A stretch of DNA of 64,000 nucleotides, from positions 4,230,540 through 4,294,539 of the forward strand of contig NC_135569.1 in assembly GCF_964340395.1 (NCBI RefSeq). Direction: 5' to 3'. Source of the DNA: Glandiceps talaboti (Eukaryota > Hemichordata > Enteropneusta > Spengelidae). The position numbers and the translations under genes are program-made. This document shows, piece by piece, positions 19,941-41,127 of this stretch (position 1 is the first letter of the stretch; every line of letters starts with the position of its first letter). Below the pieces are notes generated by a model, which was given only the letters and a program-made list of their open reading frames with translations, searched no databases and was not told the DNA's origin.

Positions 19941-20077
19941 ATATAAAGCACGGTCTTGAAATCAGCCTATTAGATTAATCAATACCCAGTAACTATAACA
20001 GTAACTTTAGAACTTGAGACTTTCTCTTTAGAAGTAACTATTTGATAAACGACATTGCTTATATCATGAACATTCTG

Positions 20078-28335
<8,258 letters not shown>

Positions 28336-28763
28336 GGCATCTAAGTTCTTTTCTGTCTAAGTTGTAGAGTGTGGTGAACAACTACTATCGTCGAATAACT
28401 GGGCAATTATTACCTTCTTCTTATAAAACAGTAGTTCTGTATTTTTAGGTACCGCCAGATGTATTCTAAATTACATACCATCACCAACAGTGATATACGA
28501 TCAGATACCTGCATTTCGATATACAAAAATTATATAATATAATATAATATAATGTAATATAATATGAGACTGATTCAATTTATCTGCATGAGTATATTAC
28601 CTGCCTTTTATATATCAGTCTGTATTTTAGGTGTTTTAATCAAACTAGATAATTTGTAAATTAAACAGTAATAATCTGAACATACCAGCAACTGTATGGA
28701 TATGCAAATATCTCAGACTGGTGTCCTCTGTCTACGTCAGTATATTTACTGTCTCATATAACC

Positions 28764-29120
28764 TAAAGTGGCCATATGGATGAGAATTTGGTATTTATTT
28801 TGGATTTTTATTTGATAAAACAGCTCCACCATGTTTTTCTACTTGAAAAAATAATGCAAAATGACATATACCAAGTCCTTGTTCACATCTCAATAAACGG
28901 CAAAACATTAAACAATTTAATGTATAAAATGTTTGTTATTGTACGTACAATAACAAACTTTTTACACTTTGTGCATCTTTTTGCAATGTATTGAGTTATG
29001 AACATGGACTTGGCATATGTTATTTTGCATTATTTTTTCAAGTAGAAAAACATGGTGAAGCTGTTTTATCAAATAAAAATCCAAAATAAATACCAAATTC
29101 TCATCCATATGGCCACTTTA
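28764..29120. mobile_element. Near-perfect 357-bp palindromic element
   Basis: The left half (from TAAAGTGGCCATATGGATGA) is the reverse complement of the right half (ending TCATCCATATGGCCACTTTA) over almost its whole length. The halves meet at GTTATTGTACGTACAATAAC (centre about 28944). The arms include TATTTATTTTGGATTTTTAT, AAACAGCT.CACCATGTTTT and CTACTTGAAAAAATAATGCA. It encodes no protein. Partial relatives are at 6180-6480 and 54811-54975. It looks like a foldback/MITE-type element. Confidence 0.85.
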
Positions 29121-30047
29121 ACTGTACGTTTAACGGTTTTATGAGTCTTTCAAAGGGGCACAAACTGACTTGTGTTTTGGGGGTGTACATATCTTTCTGC
29201 ATATTAAAGTACTCAATATTTTACTTACTGTATACTTAACCATCTCTTGCAACTTCCTGAACTCAAACCGGGTATTAGGATATAACATATAAAGGACCCG
29301 ATGACCTAATTTTTTATACAAATGTACAAGAACTTTCTACTATGCAATCAACAATTCTAACAATGCCAGAACACAAATTGTAATGTCATAGAAAACATGC
29401 ATCGATCGGCATTAATATGATACTAGAATAATTTAAATGAATTGTTTGTAAGTATTTTCACTTGTGTAATATGCTTATACAGTCAGCTTGTGCCACTTTA
29501 ATTAACCAAATGTTTGGTAAATTACATAGAAAATATGAACATACCATCACCTATAGTATATTAATATATGTTAGGATACCAGGATTTCGGTATGCAAATA
29601 TCTGAGACTGATACTTAATCTTCACAAGCCTTATAAGCATAATAATACACCATATTGGGGCTGTTAAAAAAAATCATGATTTATGAGGGATCCCATTTTA
29701 TACTACGTGAAGATAAGCCGGGCACTAGTTTTAAAATGTCTTGCTATGGTACGTGGTAGCACAACTCCTAAACTTTATCTTGATGCATCATCGCTAAGAA
29801 GTAATGGTTTTGTTATATCTTAATCTTAATACCTCAATACTGGTTCTTCTTTATTTCATCAAATACTTCTTCTTGAGCATCTTCTCAGTGACAGTGCCTT
29901 TCTTTTTCCAGGAGAGGTGTGATTGCTTCCGTCAATTAATATTTTCAGCACGAATTTCATCCACAATATCAGTAGGTGGCATTGTTACATCCCGAACGAA
30001 GGATAATGGCATAGCATTGTCTGTCTCTGTCTGTCTGTTTGTCTGTT

Positions 30048-30107
<60 letters not shown>
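30048..30107. repeat. TG dinucleotide microsatellite
   Basis: An uninterrupted TG run within otherwise unique sequence. Confidence 0.95.
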
Positions 30108-30108
<1 letters not shown>

Positions 30109-30159
30109 ATGTATGTCTGTGGACACCGATATCTCAAAACTACTGTTCATCAGATGTAA

Positions 30160-30870
30160 GATAACTCCATACGTCTTCCTTATGGAAATGGCAAGTACTA
30201 ATTTGATTTTCGGTAAACATTCTACGAATGTTAATGAGTTATTTGCATAATTAATAATTTAGGAAATTTAAAATTCGTTTTTCAAATTTTATATAACTTT
30301 GCACATATTGAATTAATGTTTATTTTGTAATTAGGCTTAATCTTGCAAGTTTAAAATTTCATATAATTTAGTACATGTCATTCACAATAACAAACCACAT
30401 GTACCCGATATATCTTGTTACTGCAAGTTTTAATGAATCATTTGCATAATGAATGATTTTTGGTTATTGCGTAATAACTTAAGATTGTAATTATAAGCCT
30501 CAACTATCTTAAACTTAGTACATATATTGATGTTAACAAAATGCACATGTCCAAAATAGAAATTGGTGTGCGTGGTTTATTATTAATATTAATTCTAATA
30601 AGTCATTTGCCTGATTAATGAGGGTATTTTAAACCAAGCAAATCCTTAAGATTCACGATTTTGTATGTCAATGGATTATAATAAGACATTTTATTTTAAT
30701 GATTCATTTACATAATTTATGGTTTATGGTAATTAGGGAATATGTTAAGAATGTTTAAGATTTCATCTAATTCGATTCATACATTGCTGACGTCAATGAA
30801 GCATACGTGCTCATTATAGCGTGTTGATGTTGTTTGTTGTATCTTAATGAGTAATTTTCATTTATTGATA
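30160..30870 (+). repeat. Degenerate repeat array carrying ATTTGCAT octamers
   Basis: About five units of 110-200 bp, each led by TTAATGAGTCATTTGCATAATTAATG or a variant (octamer near 30241, 30440, 30605, 30716, 30853). Each is followed by an AGGAAATTTAAAATT-like stretch and GCAAGTTTAAAATTTCATAT. The same family reappears at 34500-34870 and 42290-42400. Confidence 0.65.
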
Positions 30871-31947
30871 ATTTGCGGTCATTAACTAATATCGCTCAAA
30901 AGGCTTACTTTTTGTCATTACGAAAGACAGTAACATTAAATCTAGCAACGATTTTTTTTACTTGTAAGTTTGTTTTCATTTAATGGGCCTGCTCTCAAAG
31001 AAATGCATTCGTTAGAAATATATTTATGTTCATATTTGTTGGCTTCATGATTTTACATCATGTACGTACGTTTTGCGCATGCGCGATTGCCACCGCACAC
31101 CAAATTGAAACTCATCACCTCTATTATTCTAACACTTAGCTACTGTTACATCACTGGACTCACTAGATACATATATTTATTAGATGAACACTGATCATAT
31201 GGCTATTTATCTAAATGTAATAAACACTATGTTCAGTGCGCATATCATAAATATGACTGAAACGCATTTTGTCTTGTTTAATATCCAAGTGTTCGTTAAA
31301 TACGAAATATCACTTGATGTAATTAATTAGTTGATTAAAAGAATTCTTAAAATTGTGTTATCTTAACACATATGAATGACATAATCATAATAATGATATA
31401 ATAATAAGTATGTATATATTATCTATAACAATATGAACGTTATTCTCCGAAAACACTCATCTAAATGTTACTGCCACTCACTGAACAACATGCATGGCCA
31501 TTTTCTAACTGCAGGTCAAGGTACACACTAAATCCTTGTAATAACCACTCAATGAGACAAATGAATAACAATTAATGAATTATATTGGTGACCGTTTACT
31601 GGCCACATATACCATCAACCATGAAAACCAGTTGGCAAACCTGTAAGGTCCGCCGAGTAGCCACATTAACCCTCAGGTAGCTGAGTAACCATAATATACT
31701 GTATATTTACAAGAATAAGAAAACAGCTATGCTCAACTCACACAGTCCAAGTATTTACCAGTTAACAGTGGTACACTGGAAAGTATATGTCTGCATACTA
31801 AATAACCACAACTCAAACATGTATAAAGAGTGGGTAATAATTACTTTTATATAACATTGTACAATATGACGACAACTTCATTAGGAATGAAATGATCGAT
31901 ATAGGATATATTGTCTTGACAAGTATACATGGAGTATGGTAACAGGC

Positions 31948-34900
31948 TCACTTATTTGTTGTAAATACCAATACACACAATCCATGCAAAGAACACAGAA
32001 TTATGAAAAAATAAGAAATGATTGTGTCATCTTCCACAAATATTTCAGCCAAACCGATAATCCAAATCAATCCCATGAAAATGGACGTTCCAACAACTGT
32101 ACGGATCTCATGCCGTGTCCATGGTAAATCACTAGGCGTTTGTCGGGTAGTACGTCCTTTTTCGTGTTTTTCCATCATGTAGATTGACACAATAAGAAAC
32201 GTGACACTAAAGATCATGATCAAACTCACTGGTCCCACAAAAAGAACCAACAGAGCCACCTGGTTGCCAATCCAACAAGACTCACCGACTCCGTAACCAA
32301 TGGTTACACTTGTGAAACGCCAATTGTCAATAAAAGCAGCAATAGCCACGATTACAGCTGGAGCTAACCACCCTATACTGCAATAAACAATTAAATGTTT
32401 TCTCGTAGTTACCGATGACGCAGCTTTCATTGCCTCTCTTTTTACAAAGGTCAATAGTATATCAACACAGACGATGCCCATCCAGAAGAATGCTACCAGC
32501 CAATAATAATGCAAGCATGCAGCTGCTATTTTGCATAGCAGAGTATAGTCTGTAACCCATAATGATGTCAATGTAAGGATCTGGGATAAAAAAATAGCAC
32601 AATACAGATTGAATATCAGTTTTCCTGGCAAACCTTTAAGGTTATTTCCTCTACAATACCTGATGAGGATTACCACCAGTGCAAGTATCAAAACACACAA
32701 ACATGTCAAAGTAATCCATGTGAAAATATCACCTTGTCTATTTGTAAGCAATGATTTGACACGAATTGCCTGCGACAGACATATCCACACACTATCTACA
32801 CGAGATGATACAACTTTGTAAGTCTCTAATAAGAGCCCTTCATGGTGAAATCGCACTGACTCACCGACCAAAGGTAAGCCTGAATGGTGGCGTATTTCAA
32901 GAATGTCGTCACCATCACAAGACAGGATATTTCCTAACGCAGACCGTTCATTACCACAATATTGTGATACACAGGTTGGATTTTTGGAACTAACACTTTC
33001 TTTAATGTAACTCCCAGAATTGTGTTGTATTATTTTCTTAGCATCCTGTATTTGACACGTGTGTAACTTCCATAACACACCATGACTGTCCTTAGATTCT
33101 GAAATATTCCCATAAATATCAAGATTTCCAGATTTAAACAGCAATTCCGGAGATGATAATATTTGGCCCTCTACGCCTTCAGTATTACATTCATCATGAT
33201 CCTCAGGGACACCTAGTGAAAATGACAGCAAATGAACCATCAGGTTTCTTGACTCAATGATGCGGTCCTTATTGAGATCGGAAATACCATCAGAATTCAA
33301 ATCCGTGAAATTCACATGAATGTTAACAAAACAAAAAAGTATTTCGTCGACTAGACTACATGCTGAGTGACAACCGTCATCGAATGTACCAGATGAATTG
33401 ATGATACTACCCAGAGTTATATTTTCGGATAGATATACTGCAACTTTCACAACATGTCTAATCATTGCCATGTCTTCAGTTCGATCAATAGTATTTGTAG
33501 AGTGGTTAGTTTGTTGGGTCTGATTAGTAGATACCAGCATAGACATATTTAGGTTGTAAGATGATATCGATTTGTCAGTCACATTTTGCAATTTTGGATT
33601 CTGATAAGCGTCAATACTCACACAAACAGGGTTTGTGAATTCAAGAAAGTATTCATCTGTGAGACAAGTTACATTATCTTTGAAAACACGGTTGAACTTC
33701 AAGAAAGTATCCTCCACTGTCATTCTACCGTTCCCAGAGGGGTTATAGTCAAATAGTACATTTAAACTCCTCAAGTTATATCGCGACCTAGTCTTTATTT
33801 TATATCCACACAATGCCATGTGATCTAGATTACAATGCGCACAGTATACATTTTTGAAATTTGTTGAACCTCTTCTAGATGATGTATGCACGATACCCAT
33901 ACTTGCATTGAAACATTGGTCAATTATGTGGGTATCCATATAATTAAGCGGACAGGTTAAGATACTATCTACGCAATATCTAACTTCATATTTAGGTTCG
34001 AAAGGAAGGACGACGTCGCTTTCGCACTCCTCTCTCACAACATTATAATATTCCAATATACTTAAAACGCCGTCTTGTGTGATGTTGTCGTTGTCGAAAA
34101 TTTCAAGAAACCGATCATTCCGTAAGCATGAATATTTTGACCGCCATATTTCAAGTTCCGCTATATTGGCTCCATGACACACACCACAGTAAATGTTTTT
34201 GTATACTACAGCATCAGAAGAGGATGCGGGAGTGAACTCAACTGCAAAGGAAGCCATAAAATACAGATAAACTAATTATCCCATGTAAGGACAAAAAAAA
34301 CACTTTTGATCGTTATTCCCATGTACATGAAATTGCACTGAATTGTGAAGGAAAGCAAGACTGCGCAGACAGAGTTGAACGTATTCGTACCTGTTACTAT
34401 ATGCACCATATAGTAGTTCAGTGCACCAAGCATTCAAATGCATCCCGGTGGGATAGAAAAGATTATCCCATCCAGAATAATTCAAATTTAGGTAAGTGTG
34501 TGAGCATAAATTTCACTATTAATGAGTCATTTGCATAAATGATGATTTTCAGGAATTAGGAAATATTACGAGTGCAAGCTTCAAACTTCATATACTTAGG
34601 TAGATACACTGATATTACAAAACATACTTCTAAACATCTATCAATGTAGCTTTCGTCAATCACTTGCATAATTGATGATAAGCATATTGGGTTTAGTAGC
34701 TTAACATGTTATTGCACTTAGGCAATAGTAGTGACACCATACCTCATAATTCATAAATCAATGTGCTGGATGTTCCTATATTGGCCTAATTTGCATAATT
34801 AGTTATATTTGCTTATTAGGGACATCTAATCTTTTGGAATACTATCATGATGACATATCTTATAGAATTTCATCGAAGAACATATTGTTGACTTTATGGT

Positions 34901-36326
34901 ATATGTCCTTAAACATGCACTAGCTGTAACTGGGATGTGATTTTTAGATTTGGACAGCAGATTACACTATCTTCATTCCTTCATGCTTCAAAACACTTCC
35001 AATTTCAAGTACAGACAATGGGTGAACTCTTGAGATTTTGTCCACACAGTCTATATCTTACCCGGATTAGAGAGGTTGTTTTAGTCAGCCGTGAACAAGT
35101 AGCTTCCCTACATTCTAAAGAGGGAATGCCATTTGAAATACTATAAGCTTACAGATGAACAAACCAAATTAATAGTTCTTCTATTAAACAAAGAAAATTT
35201 CATCATGCGAACTCTAATTTTCCAGGGCTTCATTGTTAAAATAAAATCAAACTCAGGTTCAATAGGAAGATTTATTCCTCCACTTATGTAGCACCTCTTG
35301 CAACATAACATTCGAGATAAAGATGTTCTTCTACGTTCACGATAGTAAAAGTAGAGCTCATGAGACAGAACATATGTTTAAATTGGCACAAGCTGAGTTT
35401 ATAATCTTTTTACTTAATTGAAAATTTTAATAAAACGTTCTAGTATACTATTAACACGTATACGTAGATGCATGACAAATCTTCTATGACAATTGTCTCA
35501 ATTTTAGCATTGTAGGACATTTATTGAATCATAGGAACTTCATCAACATTTTACGTCATTGGATCAGTTACAAGTTATATCTTAATACCAGGTTTAAGTT
35601 CAGTCAAATTGCAAGCGATGGTTAAAACTTCAGTGTAGTAGAATAGTGCTGCAAAATTATGCCCAAAATGTATAAACTCAGCTTGCCCCTATAACTTATG
35701 AGCACTATTAGAACTCGAGTATAAGTATGTACCGTATGGTATACTGACAATAACGACAACCTTAACGAATTACCTCGGTAAGGGTCTTTGGAATCGCTTT
35801 CGCATTTTTCTCTAACGCTGTCGTTTGGCCAAGTAGCTGGACAACCATACGTTATCCACACACCAAGTTGATCTTCATGAAACGTTCTACATTTAGTGTA
35901 CGATGTATTCATCATCATTTCGTTCACCAAACCACTCTTTTCTACGGGTATCACTTGCCCCAAGACTTCAGAAGGTTGTTGTAGAATCGCATGCATGCCT
36001 GACGTTGGTGGTGGACAGGTATTTTCGTAGTCACGGCAGCAGTCCCCAAAGACAACACACATGAGATCACAATTACAAACGAAATACTTAAGCGACTCCT
36101 CATTCCCTGCATATTCCCCACACCGTGTTCTATTCCCGAACTCGTTGAAACAGCTATCGAACAAATGATGGAATTCAGCCTTAAAGTTATAGCAAATGAT
36201 ACCTGGACGCTGGTCAGGTTCTGGAGTAGACGAAGTGACGTTTTCCATGGATTCTGAGTGGCATTGCCAAACGCAACAGTGTATGCAGATGGCCAGGCAG
36301 AACAGCCTGCCAACGAGATTAGTCAT
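31948..36326 (-). CDS. Somatomedin-B/7TM receptor, secretin-like (paralog A)
   Basis: Two coding exons on the minus strand, 36326-35774 and 34241-31948, joined in phase 1, giving 948 codons. The ATG at 36326 was chosen because it opens a signal peptide (MTNLVGRLFCLAICIHCCVW); an in-frame ATG lies 35 codons upstream. Residues 59-104 hold eight cysteines in somatomedin-B order with FVCNCDLMCVVFGDCCRDY. A long ectodomain with many N-glycosylation sequons and paired-cysteine segments (YKNIYCGVCHGA, FKNVYCAHCN) follows. Residues about 690-945 are a seven-helix bundle of secretin/adhesion/methuselah type: WMGIVCVDILLTF in TM3, GWLAPAVIVAIAAFIDN in TM4, ESCWIGN before TM5, FVGPVSLIMIFSV in TM5. I find no canonical GPS cleavage motif. 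The protein ends within a few residues of TM7. Ligand unknown. Its close paralog is at 41128-44817. Confidence 0.9.
34500..34870 (+). repeat. Octamer-containing repeat, three units
   Basis: ATTTGCAT-type cores at 34529, 34672 and 34789, with GTGCAAGCTTCAAACTTCAT after the first. Same family as 30160-30870 and 42290-42400. It lies in the intron of receptor A. Confidence 0.65.
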
Positions 36327-36557
36327 TTCGTCTACTTTGACAATGGGAGAAAGAGAAAGATATGCAGATTTGTATATGATTGTGACTACTTCAAAATGCT
36401 CACGTTTAATATTTGCAACTACAATCACCAATAACAGAGGCCATTACAAGCTTTCTTTAATTTTTATGTCCCACCAAGTTGAGGATAGTTCGGAACAATG
36501 ACATTAAACTCTCCGATAGTTGATTTGGTTATGCCATTGCCATGATTATGCTATGAT

Positions 36558-36560
<3 letters not shown>

Positions 36561-36602
<42 letters not shown>
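36561..36602. repeat. AAC trinucleotide microsatellite
   Basis: About 14 CAA/AAC units upstream of receptor A. Confidence 0.95.
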
Positions 36603-37156
36603 CAGAAAGAACAACAATACAGCAAAAACAAACTATGGCAACAACTATATCAAGATAATCAAGACATTTCTTCCATGTGTTCTTTCACTTACCTGCACTA
36701 ATTTGGTTCTTCTACTGCAACGTGTCGTACTTAGTAGATCACTGTCTGTTTACATTACTACAGTCAAATGTTAGTGTCTAGAAACAGCGCTGTCACTAGG
36801 TCGTAGTAGTATTACTAGTAGCACGAAAATGAAATTGGGGTTGTTTTATAGAGTCGCCCCCAAAGTAGTCACTGGAAGATAAACTCCGATTTGAAATCGA
36901 TACGGACGTTTTAGCCGCCACGATTATAATAACGTGCACATGTTGGATTAGAAGTTCAAATCATATGCAACTCTTTTGGTATAAGGTAGCTAGCCTTGAG
37001 GTATCATTTATTTTTTGAGTCAATACAGATTATTGGAGTCATTAAGAAATAAATATCAGGATGAAGGAAATCTTACTTGATTATTTCATAGATGTCAAAC
37101 ATTTGAAATGATGGGTTATGACAAGCCCATGTTTTGATAACTTCATCAACTATAAG

Positions 37157-37167
37157 ATGTGTGTGTA

Positions 37168-37198
<31 letters not shown>

Positions 37199-37322
37199 CT
37201 GTGTGTGTCTGCGTGTGTGCATGCATGCATGTATGTATGTATGTATGTATGTATGTATGTATGTATGTATGTATGTATGTATGTATGTATGTACGTATGT
37301 ATGTGTGTATGTATGTATGTAA
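37157..37322. repeat. TG and TATG microsatellite
   Basis: A TG run, short GCAT segment and a TATG run. Confidence 0.95.
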
Positions 37323-37698
37323 GAATTTGTAAGGTTTCTGGTGATGAGAAAATATTGAGGTTAACGGAAGAAAAATCATTTTCCGTCTTGGAACGCTGGA
37401 ACCCCTGGAATTAATAGATTATTCTCGTCATTCCCAATCTAATCAGGTTTTTTTTTTAAATTTCAGGCGTGTTCTATTGGGTTCTCTTTGGTGCGTGCGA
37501 ATATTAGAACTTTTCCACGGATAACCGTTTATATATCACGCGCGGTTGTCGTTTTGTTCCATTACATTCAGATATGTTCAGGTTTTAACCTAACATTTCT
37601 GTATCTCGCCGATTTTTCCTCTGAAAAAGAATATTTATTCGAAACGTCGGATTTTACATCTTTTTATACGGACTGATTCATAAGTTCCATATGCATGT

Positions 37699-37800
37699 CT
37701 TTGTATGTATGTATGTATGTATGTATGTATGTATGTATGTATGTATGTATGTATGCATGCATGCATGCATGCATGCATGTATGTATGTATGTATGTATGT
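37699..37800. repeat. TATG/GCAT microsatellite
   Basis: TATG units flank a GCAT core, the same compound pattern as at 836-985 and 37157-37322. Confidence 0.95.
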
Positions 37801-38764
37801 CGGCAGGCTGTTACGTATGTACATAGGTATGTGGGCAGGTATGTAGACATGCACTGAAGGAAGAAAGAAACTGTACGGTAGTAGTAATCACACGTTACAG
37901 TTGGAACAGTTCCCGTTCATTAATTCCTATGGCTCAAAAGTATATTATAATTTGCTGCTCCTACCATCGAGTTGTGCTACATCTCGTGAGAGAGTTTGCA
38001 AATACTTGAATTGCTAATATCATGCGCACTTCTTTGGCCATATTAGTATTAATGTGTGAAAGCCAGTGTTGTTGGCGTCAGATATTAAACAGACTTTCCC
38101 TTCCCTTTTGCAATCTGTGTTTTGGGGTGGGGTGGGACTTAGTATACAGAGGAAGCAATGCATTTGTTGTAAATGTAACATGTGATCACTCCCATAGCAT
38201 AAACTTCTGACAACTTTTCCGTCGTAATTGCACTTTAATAGTTTCTCTTACAGTTACATTTTTATCTGAGAGATAAAGTCACGCACTTTCTAATCGCAAT
38301 TCAACTAAAATCTGAAATCATTTGTCCAAAATAAAGCTTGAAGTATGATATTTCGGTAATGAAATTCCAAACGGTTTGTTCATGGGTCGTTATTTTGATT
38401 GATAACACAAATTTCCTTTGTGACGTATCCGGGTGACGTATACATAATAAGCTACCTTATGACCTGGGGTGTGTCTGCTGTTATAGTGTACTGTCTTCAA
38501 TTTCGAGTAAGATTCCTGTGCCTTGATGATGACTGGCAAACAGATGATACTATTAGTGAAATCGTACTGGACATTAGTCCTTACGTAATTACTTCAACTA
38601 AAATCACACTTAATGGATCATTACTATAGTCTAGCTCGGATTTCAGGAACAATATTGCTAGAATATCGTAGGTTAAAGTTGGAAGGCAACTTTAAGTATA
38701 CAGCTTAGTAATTTAATGATGTTAATCTAAACATGCCTTCAAAGCGAAACTTTGAGATGATTAT

Positions 38765-38875
38765 AATAATAACAATAATAATAATGGGTTCTTATATAGC
38801 GCTTTCCCACTCAGTGCTCCAAGCGCTTTACAATTATTACCCCTGGCTAGGATCAGATGTTACACAAAATTTCCA
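38765..38875. repeat. SINE-like segment with TATAGCGCTTT / AGCGCTTTACAAT
   Basis: An AATAATAATAA run is followed by TTATATAGCGCTTTCCCACT and CTCCAAGCGCTTTACAATTA, a short inverted GCGCTTT pair that I associate with SINE tails in marine invertebrate genomes. Family not identified. Confidence 0.45.
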
Positions 38876-39512
38876 TAAATGACTTTTTGCAAACAGTAGA
38901 TTAAAAGCTACATCTACAAACTTTTTTAAAGTCTCCAAAATGTTCTTTTCCTACTTTTGACTAGTGAAGATACATTGGAGCAGGGTATCATGGGAAAACC
39001 AATACGTCAGCCACATTGAATTATTTCATAATTTAGTACGCAGTTTTTCCTGTGTGTTCTGTAGGCATGTTATATAGTAATAAGATAATAATAATACAAG
39101 GGTATTTTAGGGGGGCTAATAGATCAAAATTGCTGCTAGAAAATGGTCCTGTAGGCATCTCCTGTTAAAAGTTGGAAGGCAACATTTTCAGGTTAATTTT
39201 GGTGATTTTATCCAAAATTTAAAATGCTTCCAATCAAAATTGTCAGATTTCCCCCCTCGAAATTTGCATAACATTTGCATTGATTTGTGTGTCAGTTTTT
39301 CTGCTGTAAAGGAAAAAAAGTGAATAAAACACACAAAAAATAAGTTGTCAAAGGATTCGTCCTTATTCTAAATTATACCGGGAGATTATACCACTAAGAT
39401 CGAGGTTGTGTGGAAAGTACAGTACAGGCAACATCACATACAATTGAACATGTTGTCATTTTTTTCCTTTGACTCTGCCAGGTAGTGGAAGTGTGTGTAG
39501 TGAAATGTGTAT

Positions 39513-39770
39513 AACATGTTGTATTTGGTACAGACAGAATGTTACATTGTAACACTCACAGACATGGTGTATTTGGTACAGACAGAATGTAACAGTGTAA
39601 CACTCACAAACCTGGTTTATTTGGTACAGACAGAATATTACAATGTAACACTCACAGACCTGGTTTATTTGGTACAGACAGAATATTACAATGTAACACT
39701 CACAGACCTGGTTTATTTGGTACAGACAGAATATTACAATGTAACACTCACAGACCTGGTTTATTTAGTG
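39513..39770. repeat. 48-bp minisatellite, about five units
   Basis: The unit contains TTTGGTACAGACAGAATRTTA and CAATGTAACACTCACAGACC. The last three units are almost identical. Because 48 is a multiple of three, a plus-strand frame stays open across it (16-residue repeats such as LVQTEYYNVTLTDLVY), but nothing else suggests a gene. Confidence 0.9.
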
Positions 39771-40679
39771 GAGCCGTTGTTTTAAATAATGTCTCGGACA
39801 TTGTGTTCATTGTCTGGGATACCTCCAACGGTGTATTGTATTACAATATCACTTTTGTGACACACCGTTACAGTTGCACCCTCGCAATTACTACAGACTA
39901 TGGATAGGTACACAGACTCTCAGCGGCATTAATTTTCAAAGGGAAAGAAATAGACTGTTGGTTCATCAATGTAATGATGTTGTGTAGATTCTACTTTTCA
40001 AACAACTTAGATCTTGGTTGTATCAGAATATTACAGTTATCACAGGGAAATGCCTGCCTTCGTCATTAAAAGCAGAAGGAAAATACAACTTCCTCTTTCC
40101 TTTCCTCAATTTGTATACCTAACTACTAATAATTTACATTACTCACGTTGCCATGGGCACGAAAGAGTAATTGATGCAAAATACATCAATAAAATCGTCA
40201 GTTTAATCGTTTCACGTCACTCCAAGAAATGTTACCAAGCAAGATTGGCTTTATCCTGATATTATCTTTAACTACTGAAATAATTGTGCGTGGTTCGCTA
40301 CAGAAGTGATGCCTGAAGGCTAGGTACTTTGTACCAAACGAGTGATGTTTGTTTTAGACTTGTTATCCAACCCGAACACGTCATTATTGATATCGCAACA
40401 TTTGTCATCGGTATCGGTTTCAAATCGGAGTTTCTTTTCTGATTACTTTCCCAGGGACTGCTTAGGAGCAAATCTATATAAAGGCGGGCAATCGTGCCAA
40501 TAGTAATACTAATATGAGCCTTGAAAACTAACATTGAGATGCGAACAACGCTGCTGTTTCTAAACATCAGTTTTAGTAGTAATGTAAATCGATACAAAAC
40601 CATATTCTAGGAACATTTTGCAGAAGACGTGTTCAGGAAGAAACATTGCAGGTTAATCTGAAAGCACGTCGAAGAAAGG

Positions 40680-40744
40680 TATTTGTGTTTGTGTTTGTGT
40701 TTGTGTTTGTGTTTGTGTTTGTGTTTGTGTTTGTGTTTGTGTTT
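40680..40744. repeat. TTTGTG hexanucleotide microsatellite
   Basis: About ten TTTGTG units, telomere-like in length but not in sequence. Confidence 0.9.
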
Positions 40745-41127
40745 ATTGTTTTGATTTTATTGTTATTGTTTTCATTGATGTCGTTATTGCTGTTGTTGCT
40801 TGTTTATTGATACTGTTATCGTTATTGATGTTTATTAGCTTATTTTTGCTTGGTTTTGAATATTTTGTTCCTGTTTGATTATTGTTTTACACTTGTAATA
40901 TTGATGAATAAGGTGTACAGAGCGTGTGCACTTTGTTCTCATCCATACATGTACCTAAATATAACATCTAAATCTTTTGAGGCCTAATTATAAATTATAC
41001 ACATTACCCATTAAATAAACAACTTCTTTACCCATGTCCATTTATACTAACCGAAACAAAGGAACGGTAGTTTCATTGGTGCTACATTTGCCTGTTTTCA
41101 TTTCAGTGGCTCAAAATTGCAGAAGCC

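Larger units (their letters stand above)
15135..20077. other. Intergenic region between P450 and nucleotidase genes
   Basis: I see no gene. It contains the upstream region of the P450 gene, a long TGTA-based block, an AAC run (about 18412-18445) and a tRNA-related SINE (about 19620-19940). On the minus strand, the frame running into the P450 first exon from about 15290 stays open but has no convincing start. Confidence 0.55.
28336..31947. other. Intergenic region, no gene recognised
   Basis: Contains the nucleotidase 5' flank, a large palindromic element (28764-29120), a TG run (30048-30107) and an octamer-containing repeat array (30160-30870). The rest is AT-rich with no coding signal I can support. 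Confidence 0.55.
36327..41127. other. Interval between the divergent receptor genes
   Basis: It should contain the promoters and 5' untranslated exons of both receptors. Visible content is an AAC run (36561-36602), two TATG blocks (37157-37322 and 37699-37800), a SINE-type tail (about 38765-38875), a 48-bp minisatellite (39513-39770) and a TTTGTG run (40680-40744). An acceptor-like TTTTCATTTCAG ends at 41106 just upstream of the plus-strand start, suggesting an upstream non-coding exon. No further gene recognised. Confidence 0.5.

Noticed and set aside
31948-36326. Classical adhesion GPCR with GPS cleavage site
   Set aside because: I looked for the HLT/HLS-type GPS motif before TM1 in both receptors and did not find it; the cysteines there do not follow the GPS spacing.
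38399-38629. 76-codon plus-strand open frame with mixed composition
   Set aside because: It looks protein-like in places, but lacks an acceptor or start context I trust and matches no family I know.
40680-40744. Interstitial telomere repeat
   Set aside because: The unit is TTTGTG, not TTAGGG or another animal telomere unit.
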